Part shown: one piece after another, positions 1 through 6,617 of the stretch
How the letters are laid out: every line of letters starts with the position of its first letter
Numbering within the stretch: position 1 is the first letter of the stretch
DNA from: Flavobacteriaceae bacterium
GTDB taxonomy: Bacteria > Bacteroidota > Bacteroidia > Flavobacteriales > Flavobacteriaceae
Assembly: GCA_002693605.1 (NCBI GenBank)
Contig: NZQO01000032.1
Location: forward strand, 1 to 8,239
DNA: 8,239 nt
Direction: 5' to 3'
Position numbers and translations under genes: made by a program
The notes under the pieces: generated by a model
Seen by the model: the letters and a program-made list of their open reading frames with translations, nothing else
What the model was told of the DNA's origin: nothing
Database searches by the model: none

Positions 1-1241
1 GACGAAGCGGGCAAGGTGGCAGATATCCTTCCCTCTACAAAATCGACCATACGTTGGGCCGGCACGGCTTGCGATTTCCCCGCGGCTTCCCAACACGCCT
101 TTTCCACGGCTTGCTGAAAACGCAAACTCACAAACGGATCGTCCGGCGAATAGTCGGGTAACCGTTCTGGATCGACCGTTACCACGATCCCCGAATTAGC
201 AAACGGATTGTTCCTCTTACTAGGGCTCCAACCGTTTGTAACAACTTCTTCCTGCGCCGTGGCGCAGGGAGCCACGATTCCGCCAGGGCACATACAGAAC
301 GAATAGACTCCTTCCCCATCCACCTGCTCGACCAAGGCATACGATGCCGGCGGCAGGTACGGGTTGCAATCATCACCGTGGTACTGAATGCGATCGATCA
401 ATGCTTGGGGGTGCTCCACACGTACGCCCAGCGCAAAGGGCTTCGCCTCGATCCGCACCGACCGTTCGTGCAACAAATGGAAAATATCACGGGCCGAATG
501 CCCCGTGGCCAAGATCAGGTTGGAACAATCGCGCCACCCCGCCCCGTTAATTTCAATGGCCCTTAGCCTGCCGTCTTCTATCGAAATATCGGTCAGCTTG
601 GAGTCGAAATGCACCTCGCCGCCGTGCGCTATGATAGCCTCGCGCATTGCCGAAATAATCTTGGGCAGCTTATTCGTGCCAATATGGGGGTGGGCATCTA
701 CTAATATGTTTGTTGGCGCGCCAAAATGGACAAACCATTCCATCGCCTTTTTCACGTTTCCGCGTTTCTTGGAACGGGTATATAACTTTCCGTCCGAGAA
801 GGTGCCGGCACCGCCCTCCCCAAAGCAATAATTCGATTCGGGGTTCACGAGATGTTCCTTATGGATCTTAGCCAAATCGCGCCTTCTGGCACGAACGTCC
901 TTCCCCCGTTCAAAAAGTACTGGCTTCAACCCCACTTCCAGGGCGCGCAGCGCGGCATACAGGCCCGCAGGACCTGCGCCAATAATTAGTACCTCGGGGG
1001 CCGAATCTACCTGCTGGGGCACAAAAGCAGGAAGCGGTTCGCGAACCTCCTTGCCTACCCAAAATTCTACCTGTAGGGTTATCTTGATTGGCTGCTGCCG
1101 CGCATCGATAGATCGCTTTCGAATGCGCCACTCGGTCACCCAATGCTCCTTCAGCTTGGCCTTTTTAAGGGCCAATGGCAAGATTACCGAAATATCTTCC
1201 TGCTGTTGGGGCAATACCGAAATTTGAACTAGTTGACTCAT
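1..1241 (-). CDS. FAD-dependent oxidoreductase, COG2509 family (3' end outside window)
   Basis: The minus-strand frame starts at ATG 1241-1239 and stays open to the left edge, giving 413 complete codons. Family members are usually a little over 500 residues, so roughly the last 100 are missing. An N-terminal basic segment (about 1-75) precedes a dinucleotide-binding fold with GAGPAG at 88-93. Then come SNYCFGEGGAGTFSDGKLY at 136-154, ATGHSARD at 245-252 and FCMCPGG at 315-321, all typical of this family of putative NAD(FAD)-dependent dehydrogenases. The ATG is chosen because it is the first start after a TAnnTTTG promoter-like element and gives the usual N-terminus starting MSQLVQISVL. The protein is probably cytosolic. 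Substrate and reaction are not established for the family as far as I know; fold and FAD binding are the firm part. It diverges from the FKBP gene, so co-regulation is possible but not shown. Confidence 0.9.
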   Translation of the reverse strand, partial: MSQLVQISVLPQQQEDISVILPLALKKAKLKEHWVTEWRIRKRSIDARQQPIKITLQVEFWVGKEVREPLPAFVPQQVDSAPEVLIIGAGPAGLYAALRALEVGLKPVLFERGKDVRARRRDLAKIHKEHLVNPESNYCFGEGGAGTFSDGKLYTRSKKRGNVKKAMEWFVHFGAPTNILVDAHPHIGTNKLPKIISAMREAIIAHGGEVHFDSKLTDISIEDGRLRAIEINGAGWRDCSNLILATGHSARDIFHLLHERSVRIEAKPFALGVRVEHPQALIDRIQYHGDDCNPYLPPASYALVEQVDGEGVYSFCMCPGGIVAPCATAQEEVVTNGWSPSKRNNPFANSGIVVTVDPERLPDYSPDDPFVSLRFQQAVEKACWEAAGKSQAVPAQRMVDFVEGRISATLPAS

Positions 1242-1248
1242 AGCGCGG

Positions 1249-1256
1249 CAAAGATA
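1249..1256 (-). promoter_or_regulatory. Candidate Bacteroidota -7 promoter element for the oxidoreductase gene
   Basis: On the minus strand this reads TATCTTTG, an exact match to the Bacteroidota consensus TAnnTTTG. It ends only 7 bases before the ATG at 1241, so transcription would start at or within a few bases of the start codon, giving a leaderless or nearly leaderless mRNA. The possible -33 TTG (1274-1272) is only 15 bases away, shorter than the usual spacing, so this is a candidate and not a firm call. Confidence 0.5.
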
Positions 1257-1401
1257 GGCAAAATCGACTGCCAATCACGCAGGTGCCCGCACTCCTGGAT
1301 CGGATAGATTGTGCCCTCTGCCTAAAAAATCCCTAACTGTTAAGGTTTTCTTAAATGGCTGAATTATTCTCATTTCACGACCCGTTTCAATATAGAACCT
1401 G

Positions 1402-1409
1402 TACTTTTG
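1402..1409 (+). promoter_or_regulatory. Candidate Bacteroidota -7 promoter element for the FKBP gene
   Basis: TACTTTTG matches TAnnTTTG exactly and lies 40 bases upstream of the FKBP start codon, predicting a short untranslated leader of about 35 bases. No clear TTG -33 element sits at the usual distance. The leader just before the ATG is A/T-rich with no Shine-Dalgarno match, as is common in Bacteroidota. Confidence 0.55.
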
Positions 1410-1449
1410 CCCGCTGATAAACGATTGAAAATCACATATATCTAAAATT

Positions 1450-1878
1450 ATGAGTAAAGTTAAAGCAAACGACACGGTACGAGTACACTACACGGGAAAA
1501 TTGGACAACGGACAGGTTTTCGACAGTTCGCTGGAACGCGATCCCCTGGAAATCAAATTGGGCGAAGGCCGACTGATTCCTGGTTTTGAGAATGGCTTGA
1601 TCGATATGCAGGTGAACGAGAAAAAAACGGTAACTATTCCCAAGGAAGAAGCCTATGGTGAAGTACAAGAGGAACTGTTCCAACCCATTCCCAAAGAAAA
1701 TCTTCCGCAGGAGATTGCCCCACAGGTGGGGATGGGCCTTATGGCTCAAAATCCCGACGGGAGCGAGCGCCAGCTGCGCGTGGCCGAAGTGAACGACGAC
1801 CATATCGTTGTCGACGCAAACCATCCCCTAGCCGGAAAGGACTTGACCTTCGACCTTCAATTGGTGGAGATAAAATAA
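1450..1878 (+). CDS. SlyD-like FKBP-type peptidyl-prolyl cis-trans isomerase
   Basis: The 142-residue protein is a complete FKBP of the SlyD type, which catalyses cis-trans isomerisation at proline bonds and usually acts as a folding chaperone. Core FKBP motifs are VHYTGKLDNGQVFDSS (12-27), GEGRLIPGFENGL (38-50) and AYG (68-70). Residues about 72-119 form the insert-in-flap chaperone domain, and NHPLAGKDLTF (124-134) is the return to the FKBP core characteristic of SlyD. Likely active-site residues are Y14, D25, I43, Y69 and F134. It has no signal peptide, so it should be cytosolic. The chain stops right after the core and lacks the His/Cys-rich nickel-binding tail of E. coli SlyD, so a metallochaperone role is unlikely. 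ATG 1450 fits the family N-terminus. The gene has its own promoter candidate and terminator, so it is probably monocistronic. Confidence 0.95.
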   Translation: MSKVKANDTVRVHYTGKLDNGQVFDSSLERDPLEIKLGEGRLIPGFENGLIDMQVNEKKTVTIPKEEAYGEVQEELFQPIPKENLPQEIAPQVGMGLMAQNPDGSERQLRVAEVNDDHIVVDANHPLAGKDLTFDLQLVEIK

Positions 1879-1901
1879 AGCCTGTTTACAAGCAACATAC
1901 T

Positions 1902-1933
1902 AAATCCCGTGGTACGTACCACGGGATTTTTTT
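1902..1933 (+). terminator. Intrinsic terminator of the FKBP gene
   Basis: Bases 1902-1929 form a perfect palindrome with 14-base arms centred between 1915 and 1916 (core CCCGTGGTACGTACCACGGG). It is followed by an uninterrupted run of seven T (1927-1933, the first three within the palindrome). The stem starts 24 bases after the FKBP stop. On the minus strand the T tract is only three bases, so any termination of transcripts arriving from the polysaccharide genes would be weaker. Confidence 0.9.
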
Positions 1934-1949
1934 ATATTGCCCATAAAAA

Positions 1950-2099
1950 ATGAAAGACCGAAAGAAGCTAAAGGGAATCATTTTAATTGCCGCAGCGGTG
2001 GTAACACTCGTCGGATTGCTCACGGGCTGGTACCTCTTCCTTTTCCTTTGGTTGCCACTCGGGTGGTTCTTCGGTTCAAAAAAGGATCAGAACGAATAG
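1950..2099 (+). CDS. Small membrane protein of unknown function (49 aa)
   Basis: ATG 1950-1952 to TAG 2097-2099 encodes 49 residues. A basic N-terminus (MKDRKKLKG) is followed by a strongly hydrophobic stretch from about residue 9 to 42 that contains GLLTGWYLFLFLWLPLGWFF. It could be one long or two short membrane helices, and the tail is polar (GSKKDQNE). The charge pattern, basic ends around an aromatic-rich core, is that of a real inner-membrane peptide. The ATG is preceded by an A-rich run, a common Bacteroidota translation-start context. It lies 16 bases after the FKBP terminator's T-run, so it needs read-through or its own promoter; TATATTG at 1933-1939 is only an imperfect -7 match. 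Its last 13 bases overlap the converging Wzi-like gene. I do not recognise a named family; coding status is likely but unproven. Confidence 0.6.
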   Translation: MKDRKKLKGIILIAAAVVTLVGLLTGWYLFLFLWLPLGWFFGSKKDQNE

Positions 2100-3442
2100 C
2101 TATAGGTTAGCCCCCCCGCTAAAATAGGCGAGGTGGTATTGCCTAAATCGGCCCCAAGTACTACCCCCACTATGCCGTAGCCCTGGATTGCACGGGAAAC
2201 GGTACCATAGTTGTACCAATTTTCCAGCGGCACCTCCAACCTTGACGAGGCCCGGCCCAAACGCTCCACGAAGGAGGTCCGCAGGCTATACTCCCACCCA
2301 CCGGTGGTTCCCTTGGCAGCCAAGTGGTGCGCCCGCAAACTGTTCAGGGTAACGGGGCGGTTTACCAAATCGATTTCCACATTCCTATCGAAAACGATAA
2401 AGGGCAAGCCGATAATATTTCCCTCGTACGACCACCCACTTCTATATTCGGCATTGGTAAAGTAGTTGTCGTTCGAGCTTATACCCGTATCACCGCTCTG
2501 GTTAGTGGTGGTAATAAACTCATATACAACGGCATCGAGAAAGTTTTTCTCCTTAAACGCAAAGTGTAGCCCCCAAATACCGTCCGGAAAATTTTGAAAG
2601 CCTGTCCCCGAGCCATCCTCAAACGGATGTTCGCGGTAAAAGGTGAGCGCCCCGGCCTGAGACTTCCATTGGTATGATAACAAAAAACTGCCCATATGGT
2701 TTCCCAGGGCGTTATCGCCAGGCTCCCCGTTCAGAAATATCACGGGGTCCTCGCGCGCAAAGAAAACCTTGAAAAATGCCTCCAGATCGTCGGGCCTATC
2801 GCCGGAAAAAGGCGAAGTTCCTCCCCATTGCACTACGTGCTGTGCCTGTAGCAATACATTGTGCTGTTCCGAAAATTTCGTAATGAGCCCCAACCGTTTG
2901 TAGTGTACCCACGTACCATCAACGTACCTGTCATCGTTCAACTGATAGTGGGCAATGCCCCAATCGAGCGAGAAGGTGCGGTTCAACCGAAGCGGTTCGG
3001 GGGCCTCGATGCGGAGGCCGGGCAACGGACGCGCATTGTTCGACCATAGAAAATTTCCGTTGGTAGCAGAGAGCCCGTCATAGCGGTCTGCCTGTTTCTT
3101 GGCGCCGGCTACCACCTGTAGCCACGGGTTGCTATAGGAAAGATACAGGTCCCGCCGTGCAACGGCATCGGTCACGCCATCGCGCAAAAATCCGGAGAGC
3201 CCCACTTCCCAGCGGTGCGGGCCCTTGGTAAAGGCCACTTGCGCGGCCGAGTAGACGGAGGCACTGCTCAACTCGCCCCGCTCGTAATTGGTATTGGTGT
3301 ATATCCAAAAGGGAAGTTTCTCTTGGGTCGAAAATACAGCTTGGGTGCGGGCATTCCCCTCAAAACTCCAATCCTGCGCCACGGTACCTGTGCTCGTTGC
3401 CAGTACGAGAACGCCGAGTAGGTATGGAAGGGCCCCCTTCAA
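2087..3442 (-). CDS. Wzi-family capsule assembly outer-membrane protein (TTG start)
   Basis: With the TTG start at 3442 the product is 451 residues. Residues 1-22 form a signal peptide (MKGALPYLLGVLVLATSTG, likely cleavage TVA-QDW). The rest alternates aromatic and polar strands and ends in YSYSF, typical of an outer-membrane beta-barrel with a terminal Phe. Wzi-family landmarks are FLRDGVTDAVARRDLY (85-100), HVVQWGGTSP (202-211), GFQNFPDGIWGLHF (281-294) and the block DNYFTNAEYRSGWSYEG at 325-341. Wzi in E. coli is an outer-membrane lectin that helps attach capsule to the cell surface. The frame extends upstream to ATGs at 3523, 3517 and 3499, but those would put a polar extension before the signal peptide and overlap the Wzc gene by up to 80 bases. 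The TTG lies one base past the Wzc stop behind AGAAGG. As last gene of the cluster it is probably translationally coupled to Wzc. An alternative is a related porin-like barrel of different function. Confidence 0.82.
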   Translation of the reverse strand: MKGALPYLLGVLVLATSTGTVAQDWSFEGNARTQAVFSTQEKLPFWIYTNTNYERGELSSASVYSAAQVAFTKGPHRWEVGLSGFLRDGVTDAVARRDLYLSYSNPWLQVVAGAKKQADRYDGLSATNGNFLWSNNARPLPGLRIEAPEPLRLNRTFSLDWGIAHYQLNDDRYVDGTWVHYKRLGLITKFSEQHNVLLQAQHVVQWGGTSPFSGDRPDDLEAFFKVFFAREDPVIFLNGEPGDNALGNHMGSFLLSYQWKSQAGALTFYREHPFEDGSGTGFQNFPDGIWGLHFAFKEKNFLDAVVYEFITTTNQSGDTGISSNDNYFTNAEYRSGWSYEGNIIGLPFIVFDRNVEIDLVNRPVTLNSLRAHHLAAKGTTGGWEYSLRTSFVERLGRASSRLEVPLENWYNYGTVSRAIQGYGIVGVVLGADLGNTTSPILAGGLTYSYSF

Positions 3443-3443
3443 G

Positions 3444-5822
3444 CTATGCCCTTCTGAATACGCGTTTCCACCACGGAATGTGCTCTTCGGAATAGGCATA
3501 TCCGTACTTGTTACCATATCCAAAGTTAGACAGGCTCACATCGTTAAGGACAAAGGCCACGTTCTGAAGTTTCCCCTCGGCTATAGAGTCTATCGGGAAG
3601 CCTACCAATCGTTTTTCCGTATAGCCGGCCCGCATGGTATAGAGGGTAATGTCGGCATGTTTGTTAATGAGGAAGGTATCGGTCACCAGCATAGCGGGGG
3701 CGGTATCGACCACAACGTAATCAAATTCGGCACGTAGCTCTGCAAATAGCGTGGCCACCCGCGGTTGCATCCATAGCTCGGCCGGATTGGGCGGTATGGC
3801 TCCGGAAAACAAAATGGACAGGTTTTCACTGGTTTGCGAAGGATATAAAAACTGGGAGACCGTATGTTCGGGTTGCACGAGGTACTCGACCACCCCGCGG
3901 TTGTCGAAACTGCCCGTAACATAGCGTTGCAACTGCGGATTTCGAATATCGCCGCCTACCAACACTACCTTGCTACCCGAATGTGCCAAGGTTAGGGCCA
4001 GGTTACTGGCCACAAAAGTCTTTCCTTCACCCTTTACGGTAGAGGTCACGAACAGCACCTTGCCCTCGTTACTATCCTCTTTCTTGTTCATAAAGAAGTA
4101 CTGTAGGTTCGTGCGCAGAATGCGAAACGATTCGGCCATTATCGAGCGGTCGTTCTTTTGTATCAGCTCCTCGTCCTTACGGCCCGTACGCGGAATTTCC
4201 CCTACTACCGATTGTCCCTTAAGGTGGCGCTCCAAATAGGCGCGGTCCTGTATTTTGTTATTGAGTAGCTGTCGCACATAGATTACCAAAAACGGCACCA
4301 ACAAGCCCACAATCAGGGCCCCTAGCAAGATTATCTGCTTTTTGGGCGAGACGGGTTGCGCACTGCTATATGCGGGATCGACGATCTTGGCCCGCGGGGT
4401 GGTTACCGCAAGCGAGATGGCGTTTTCCTCACGTTTCTGAAGTAGGTATAAATAGAGGGCTTCCTTTATTTCCTGTTGCCTGCTTATACTTCGAAACTGT
4501 TTCTCGATAGAAGGAATTTCAGCGATTTCAGAACCTATTCGGGCCTCGCGTACCCTAAATTCATTTCGTGAAATCTGTAGCGAGGTACGCACCGTGCGCA
4601 GGTTCTCCAAGATGGTAGCCCGCATCTCGGCAATCTGGGAACTTAGGTTTACTACCAATGGGTTTTGCTCTGTACTGCTCTGCAACAAGCGCTGCCGTTC
4701 CAGCACCAAGCGGTTGTAGTCGTTTACCAAGCTGGAAACGCCTTCCTCCTTAATCCCTAAATTGGTGGGCAATAGCGAAAAGGCACCGGTTTGCTGCAAG
4801 TAGTCCATGAGGGTCGCCACCAGTTCCAACTGGGTTTCAAGCTCAAGCTCCCGTTCCTGAATAGCGCTGGCACTCTCTAGAAAGAGCTGCCCCTCGGCCG
4901 CAATGTCGGTAAGTCGGTTCGATTCCTTAAAGGTTACCTTCCCCGTTTCAACCGAGTCGAGTTCCTCGGTTATGATTTCCAGTCGGGTTTGTATAAATTC
5001 GGCCGTATTTCGCGACACTAGGTTCCGGTCGCGAATGGCATCTTCGTTGTATTGCCGAATAAGCTCGTTCAAGATGGCCTCTGCCTTCGCGGGAACCGGA
5101 GAGGTTAACGTAAGGCGAATTACGCTCGCGTTCTTGGTTACCGGCGCTACGTTTATGCGGTTGCGGTAGCTGTCTACCACGGGGTCTATATTCGAAATGA
5201 GCACCTGCAAGGTCTTTCCGAAGGCATTCCCATTCAAGTCGTCGGCATTCGGCACCACGGTAATGTCGCCAAAGGGTAGCGTCACCACTTCCCCAAAGGC
5301 GTGGGTCACCATGTTGGTATCTTCGCCCAGGGCCAATTGGTATTCGGTTTCCGAAACGGGCGTAATGCTCAGCGCGGGTATGGTACGGGCCAGTTGCTCG
5401 ATAGGCGTAAGCACCCGCACCCGAAAGGGCAAATTGGCATACAGCTCGGCATCCTTCACGCTGCCCTCGCTTATATAGCGAATGTGGAGGTCCAACTCGC
5501 GCACCACCCGTTCGGTAAGCGACTTGGAGCGCAAAATCTCCATCTCGTTCTCGAAGCCAGAGGTACTCAGGGCACCCGTGAGGCCCAGGTCCTGAAAGGC
5601 CGCAAGTTCGGAGAGCGAGCTATTCTCCTCGTCCTTGATCAATATGGCCGCCTGGGCCTGGTAAATTTCGGTAGTATAGCGCAGGTAGAGCATTGCTATC
5701 CCGATACTTACAATCACGGCAAGGACAAACCAGGGCCAGTACCGCAGGTACTGCTCCAGTTGTTCCCGTAGGGTTAGCTCTTGTCCGTCGTCTTGATTTT
5801 GGGTGGGGAGTGGCTGCATCAT
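3444..5822 (-). CDS. wzc: Wzc-type polysaccharide co-polymerase / tyrosine autokinase
   Basis: The 792-residue inner-membrane protein joins a Wzz-type chain-length domain to a cytoplasmic BY-kinase. The first membrane helix is at about 31-47, and the periplasmic part (48-495) includes long Glu/Arg/Leu-rich coiled-coil helices at about 270-345 and 365-460. PVSPKK (490-495), the proline motif typical of the family, leads into the second helix (about 496-517). The kinase has Walker A STVKGEGKT (594-602), Walker A' VVLVGGDIRNP (619-629) and Walker B YVVVDTAP (702-709). A tyrosine-rich tail (Y769, Y773, Y775, Y777) would be the autophosphorylation site. In known systems cycles of tail phosphorylation control polymer export and length. 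The first Asp of the usual Walker A' DxD is Gly (G623). ATG 5822 directly abuts the Wza stop; a second ATG at 5819 is also possible. No phosphatase gene is visible. Confidence 0.96.
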   Translation of the reverse strand: MMQPLPTQNQDDGQELTLREQLEQYLRYWPWFVLAVIVSIGIAMLYLRYTTEIYQAQAAILIKDEENSSLSELAAFQDLGLTGALSTSGFENEMEILRSKSLTERVVRELDLHIRYISEGSVKDAELYANLPFRVRVLTPIEQLARTIPALSITPVSETEYQLALGEDTNMVTHAFGEVVTLPFGDITVVPNADDLNGNAFGKTLQVLISNIDPVVDSYRNRINVAPVTKNASVIRLTLTSPVPAKAEAILNELIRQYNEDAIRDRNLVSRNTAEFIQTRLEIITEELDSVETGKVTFKESNRLTDIAAEGQLFLESASAIQERELELETQLELVATLMDYLQQTGAFSLLPTNLGIKEEGVSSLVNDYNRLVLERQRLLQSSTEQNPLVVNLSSQIAEMRATILENLRTVRTSLQISRNEFRVREARIGSEIAEIPSIEKQFRSISRQQEIKEALYLYLLQKREENAISLAVTTPRAKIVDPAYSSAQPVSPKKQIILLGALIVGLLVPFLVIYVRQLLNNKIQDRAYLERHLKGQSVVGEIPRTGRKDEELIQKNDRSIMAESFRILRTNLQYFFMNKKEDSNEGKVLFVTSTVKGEGKTFVASNLALTLAHSGSKVVLVGGDIRNPQLQRYVTGSFDNRGVVEYLVQPEHTVSQFLYPSQTSENLSILFSGAIPPNPAELWMQPRVATLFAELRAEFDYVVVDTAPAMLVTDTFLINKHADITLYTMRAGYTEKRLVGFPIDSIAEGKLQNVAFVLNDVSLSNFGYGNKYGYAYSEEHIPWWKRVFRRA
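3450..3455 (-). promoter_or_regulatory. Shine-Dalgarno-like sequence for the Wzi-family gene
   Basis: The minus strand reads AGAAGG here, inside the final codons of the Wzc gene and 7 bases before the TTG at 3442. This spacing is good for ribosome binding. Together with the signal peptide starting exactly at the TTG, it decides the start choice over the upstream in-frame ATGs. Confidence 0.55.
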
Positions 5823-6587
5823 TTATCTGAAAATAAGGACTAGCACCGAGACCAAAAGCGAGGCCACGCTTATATAAACGGTCGAGTTCCGGTTGAAGGT
5901 GGCACTTTGCCGCTGGGCCTTGTTCGGCTCTACGTACAATACGTCGTTCTGGCGTAAGTAATAATATTCGGAGTTGATTACCGAGGCATCGGTTAGGTCT
6001 AAGTAGGCGTATTGTTTCCCGGCCTCGGTCTCACGGATTACCAGGATGTTGTCCCGTTCCCCGTAAATAGTCAGGTCGCCGGCCAGGCCAAGGGCCGCGG
6101 GAAGGGTTATACGTTCACCGGTTACCCGGTAGGTACCCGGTTGGGCCACCTCGCCGAGAACACTTATCTGGAAGTTGAGCAGGCGAATGGTCACGATGGG
6201 ATCTTTCAGGTAATTTGACAAATGGGTCTCCAATAAGGCATTGAGCTCCTTACCGGTAAGGCCCGCCACTTCCAGGGTGCCCAAGACGGGAAACTCAATA
6301 GTGCCATCGGCGCTAACCAAATACGCCTGTTGCTCGGCCCCGCTAAAGTTGGCACCGCCAGTCGTGGAAGGCCGCGACTCGATCACCAGATTAAAGGGGC
6401 GGGCCGCTTCGGGATTAAAGGCCGAAACGGTAATGGATAGCAAGTCGTTGGGACGTATTTCCAGGGGAGCTTCCCCGGCCGTCTGCGCGGCAGCTAGTGC
6501 CTCCATCCCTTGAAAATAGGCTATTTCCTTTCGTGAAACACAACTGCCAACCAGAAGGCACAGCAGTAGATATAAGGCAATTCTCAT
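5823..6587 (-). CDS. wza: Wza-type polysaccharide export lipoprotein
   Basis: The 254-residue protein is a short outer-membrane polysaccharide export (OPX) lipoprotein. Residues 1-15 form a lipoprotein signal with lipobox LVGSC, so Cys16 would be acylated. The poly-export domain spans about 42-140 (EIRPNDLLSITVSAFNPE at 43-60, then DGTIEFPVLGTLEVAGLTG at 94-112). One SLBB domain follows (ISVLGEVAQPGTY, 141-153; LRQNDVLYVEPNK, 211-223). A hydrophobic C-terminal segment (STVYISVASLLVSVLVLIFR, 235-254) ends the chain. E. coli Wza is about 380 residues with further repeat domains; this shorter, single-SLBB form is, as I recall, normal in Bacteroidota. It would form the channel that takes chains from the Wzc complex through the outer membrane. 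ATG 6587 fits the signal peptide and follows a promoter candidate. The stop codon directly abuts the Wzc start, implying coupled translation. Confidence 0.94.
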   Translation of the reverse strand: MRIALYLLLCLLVGSCVSRKEIAYFQGMEALAAAQTAGEAPLEIRPNDLLSITVSAFNPEAARPFNLVIESRPSTTGGANFSGAEQQAYLVSADGTIEFPVLGTLEVAGLTGKELNALLETHLSNYLKDPIVTIRLLNFQISVLGEVAQPGTYRVTGERITLPAALGLAGDLTIYGERDNILVIRETEAGKQYAYLDLTDASVINSEYYYLRQNDVLYVEPNKAQRQSATFNRNSTVYISVASLLVSVLVLIFR

Positions 6588-6606
6588 GCGCTAATTTTTG
6601 TTTTGG

Positions 6607-6614
6607 CAAATATA
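6607..6614 (-). promoter_or_regulatory. Candidate -7 promoter element for wza-wzc-wzi-like
   Basis: On the minus strand this is TATATTTG, an exact TAnnTTTG match lying in the 30-base gap between the dehydratase stop and the wza start, 19 bases from the ATG. A -33 element would lie inside the dehydratase coding end; no clear TTG is seen there. It may let the export genes be transcribed apart from the upstream dehydratase. Confidence 0.5.
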
Positions 6615-6617
6615 GGA

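Larger units (their letters stand above)
1242..1449. other. Divergent intergenic region between the oxidoreductase and FKBP genes
   Basis: This 208-base gap holds the outward-facing promoter candidates of both flanking genes. Near its middle are two overlapping inverted repeats: CCCTAAC-t-GTTAAGG at 1331-1345 (one mismatch) and TTAAG-gtttt-CTTAA at 1340-1354 (perfect arms), which share the TTAAG half. They lie about 50-70 bases upstream of the FKBP -7 element and could form an operator. I see no open frame with coding character and no RNA gene here. Confidence 0.5.

Noticed and set aside
388..831. 147-residue plus-strand frame within the oxidoreductase region
   Set aside because: The minus-strand frame here carries clear FAD-protein motifs; this is its shadow.
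1275..1475. Minus-strand open frame across the divergent intergenic region
   Set aside because: It runs through the FKBP promoter candidate and start, shows no recognisable motif, and ends without a plausible start context.
1432..1824. 130-residue open frame antisense to the FKBP gene
   Set aside because: It mirrors the well-supported SlyD-like gene, has no recognisable domain, and its composition follows from the opposite strand's codon use.
1902..1929. The perfect palindrome as an operator or recombination site
   Set aside because: Its position just after a stop codon and the following T-run explain it fully as an intrinsic terminator.
3443..3523. 80-base overlap of the Wzi-like gene with the Wzc gene
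   Set aside because: It arises only if an upstream ATG is used; the signal peptide and ribosome-binding sequence support the TTG at 3442.
5301..5771. 156-residue plus-strand frame inside the Wzc gene
   Set aside because: It is antisense to the periplasmic domain of Wzc and has no domain or start context of its own.
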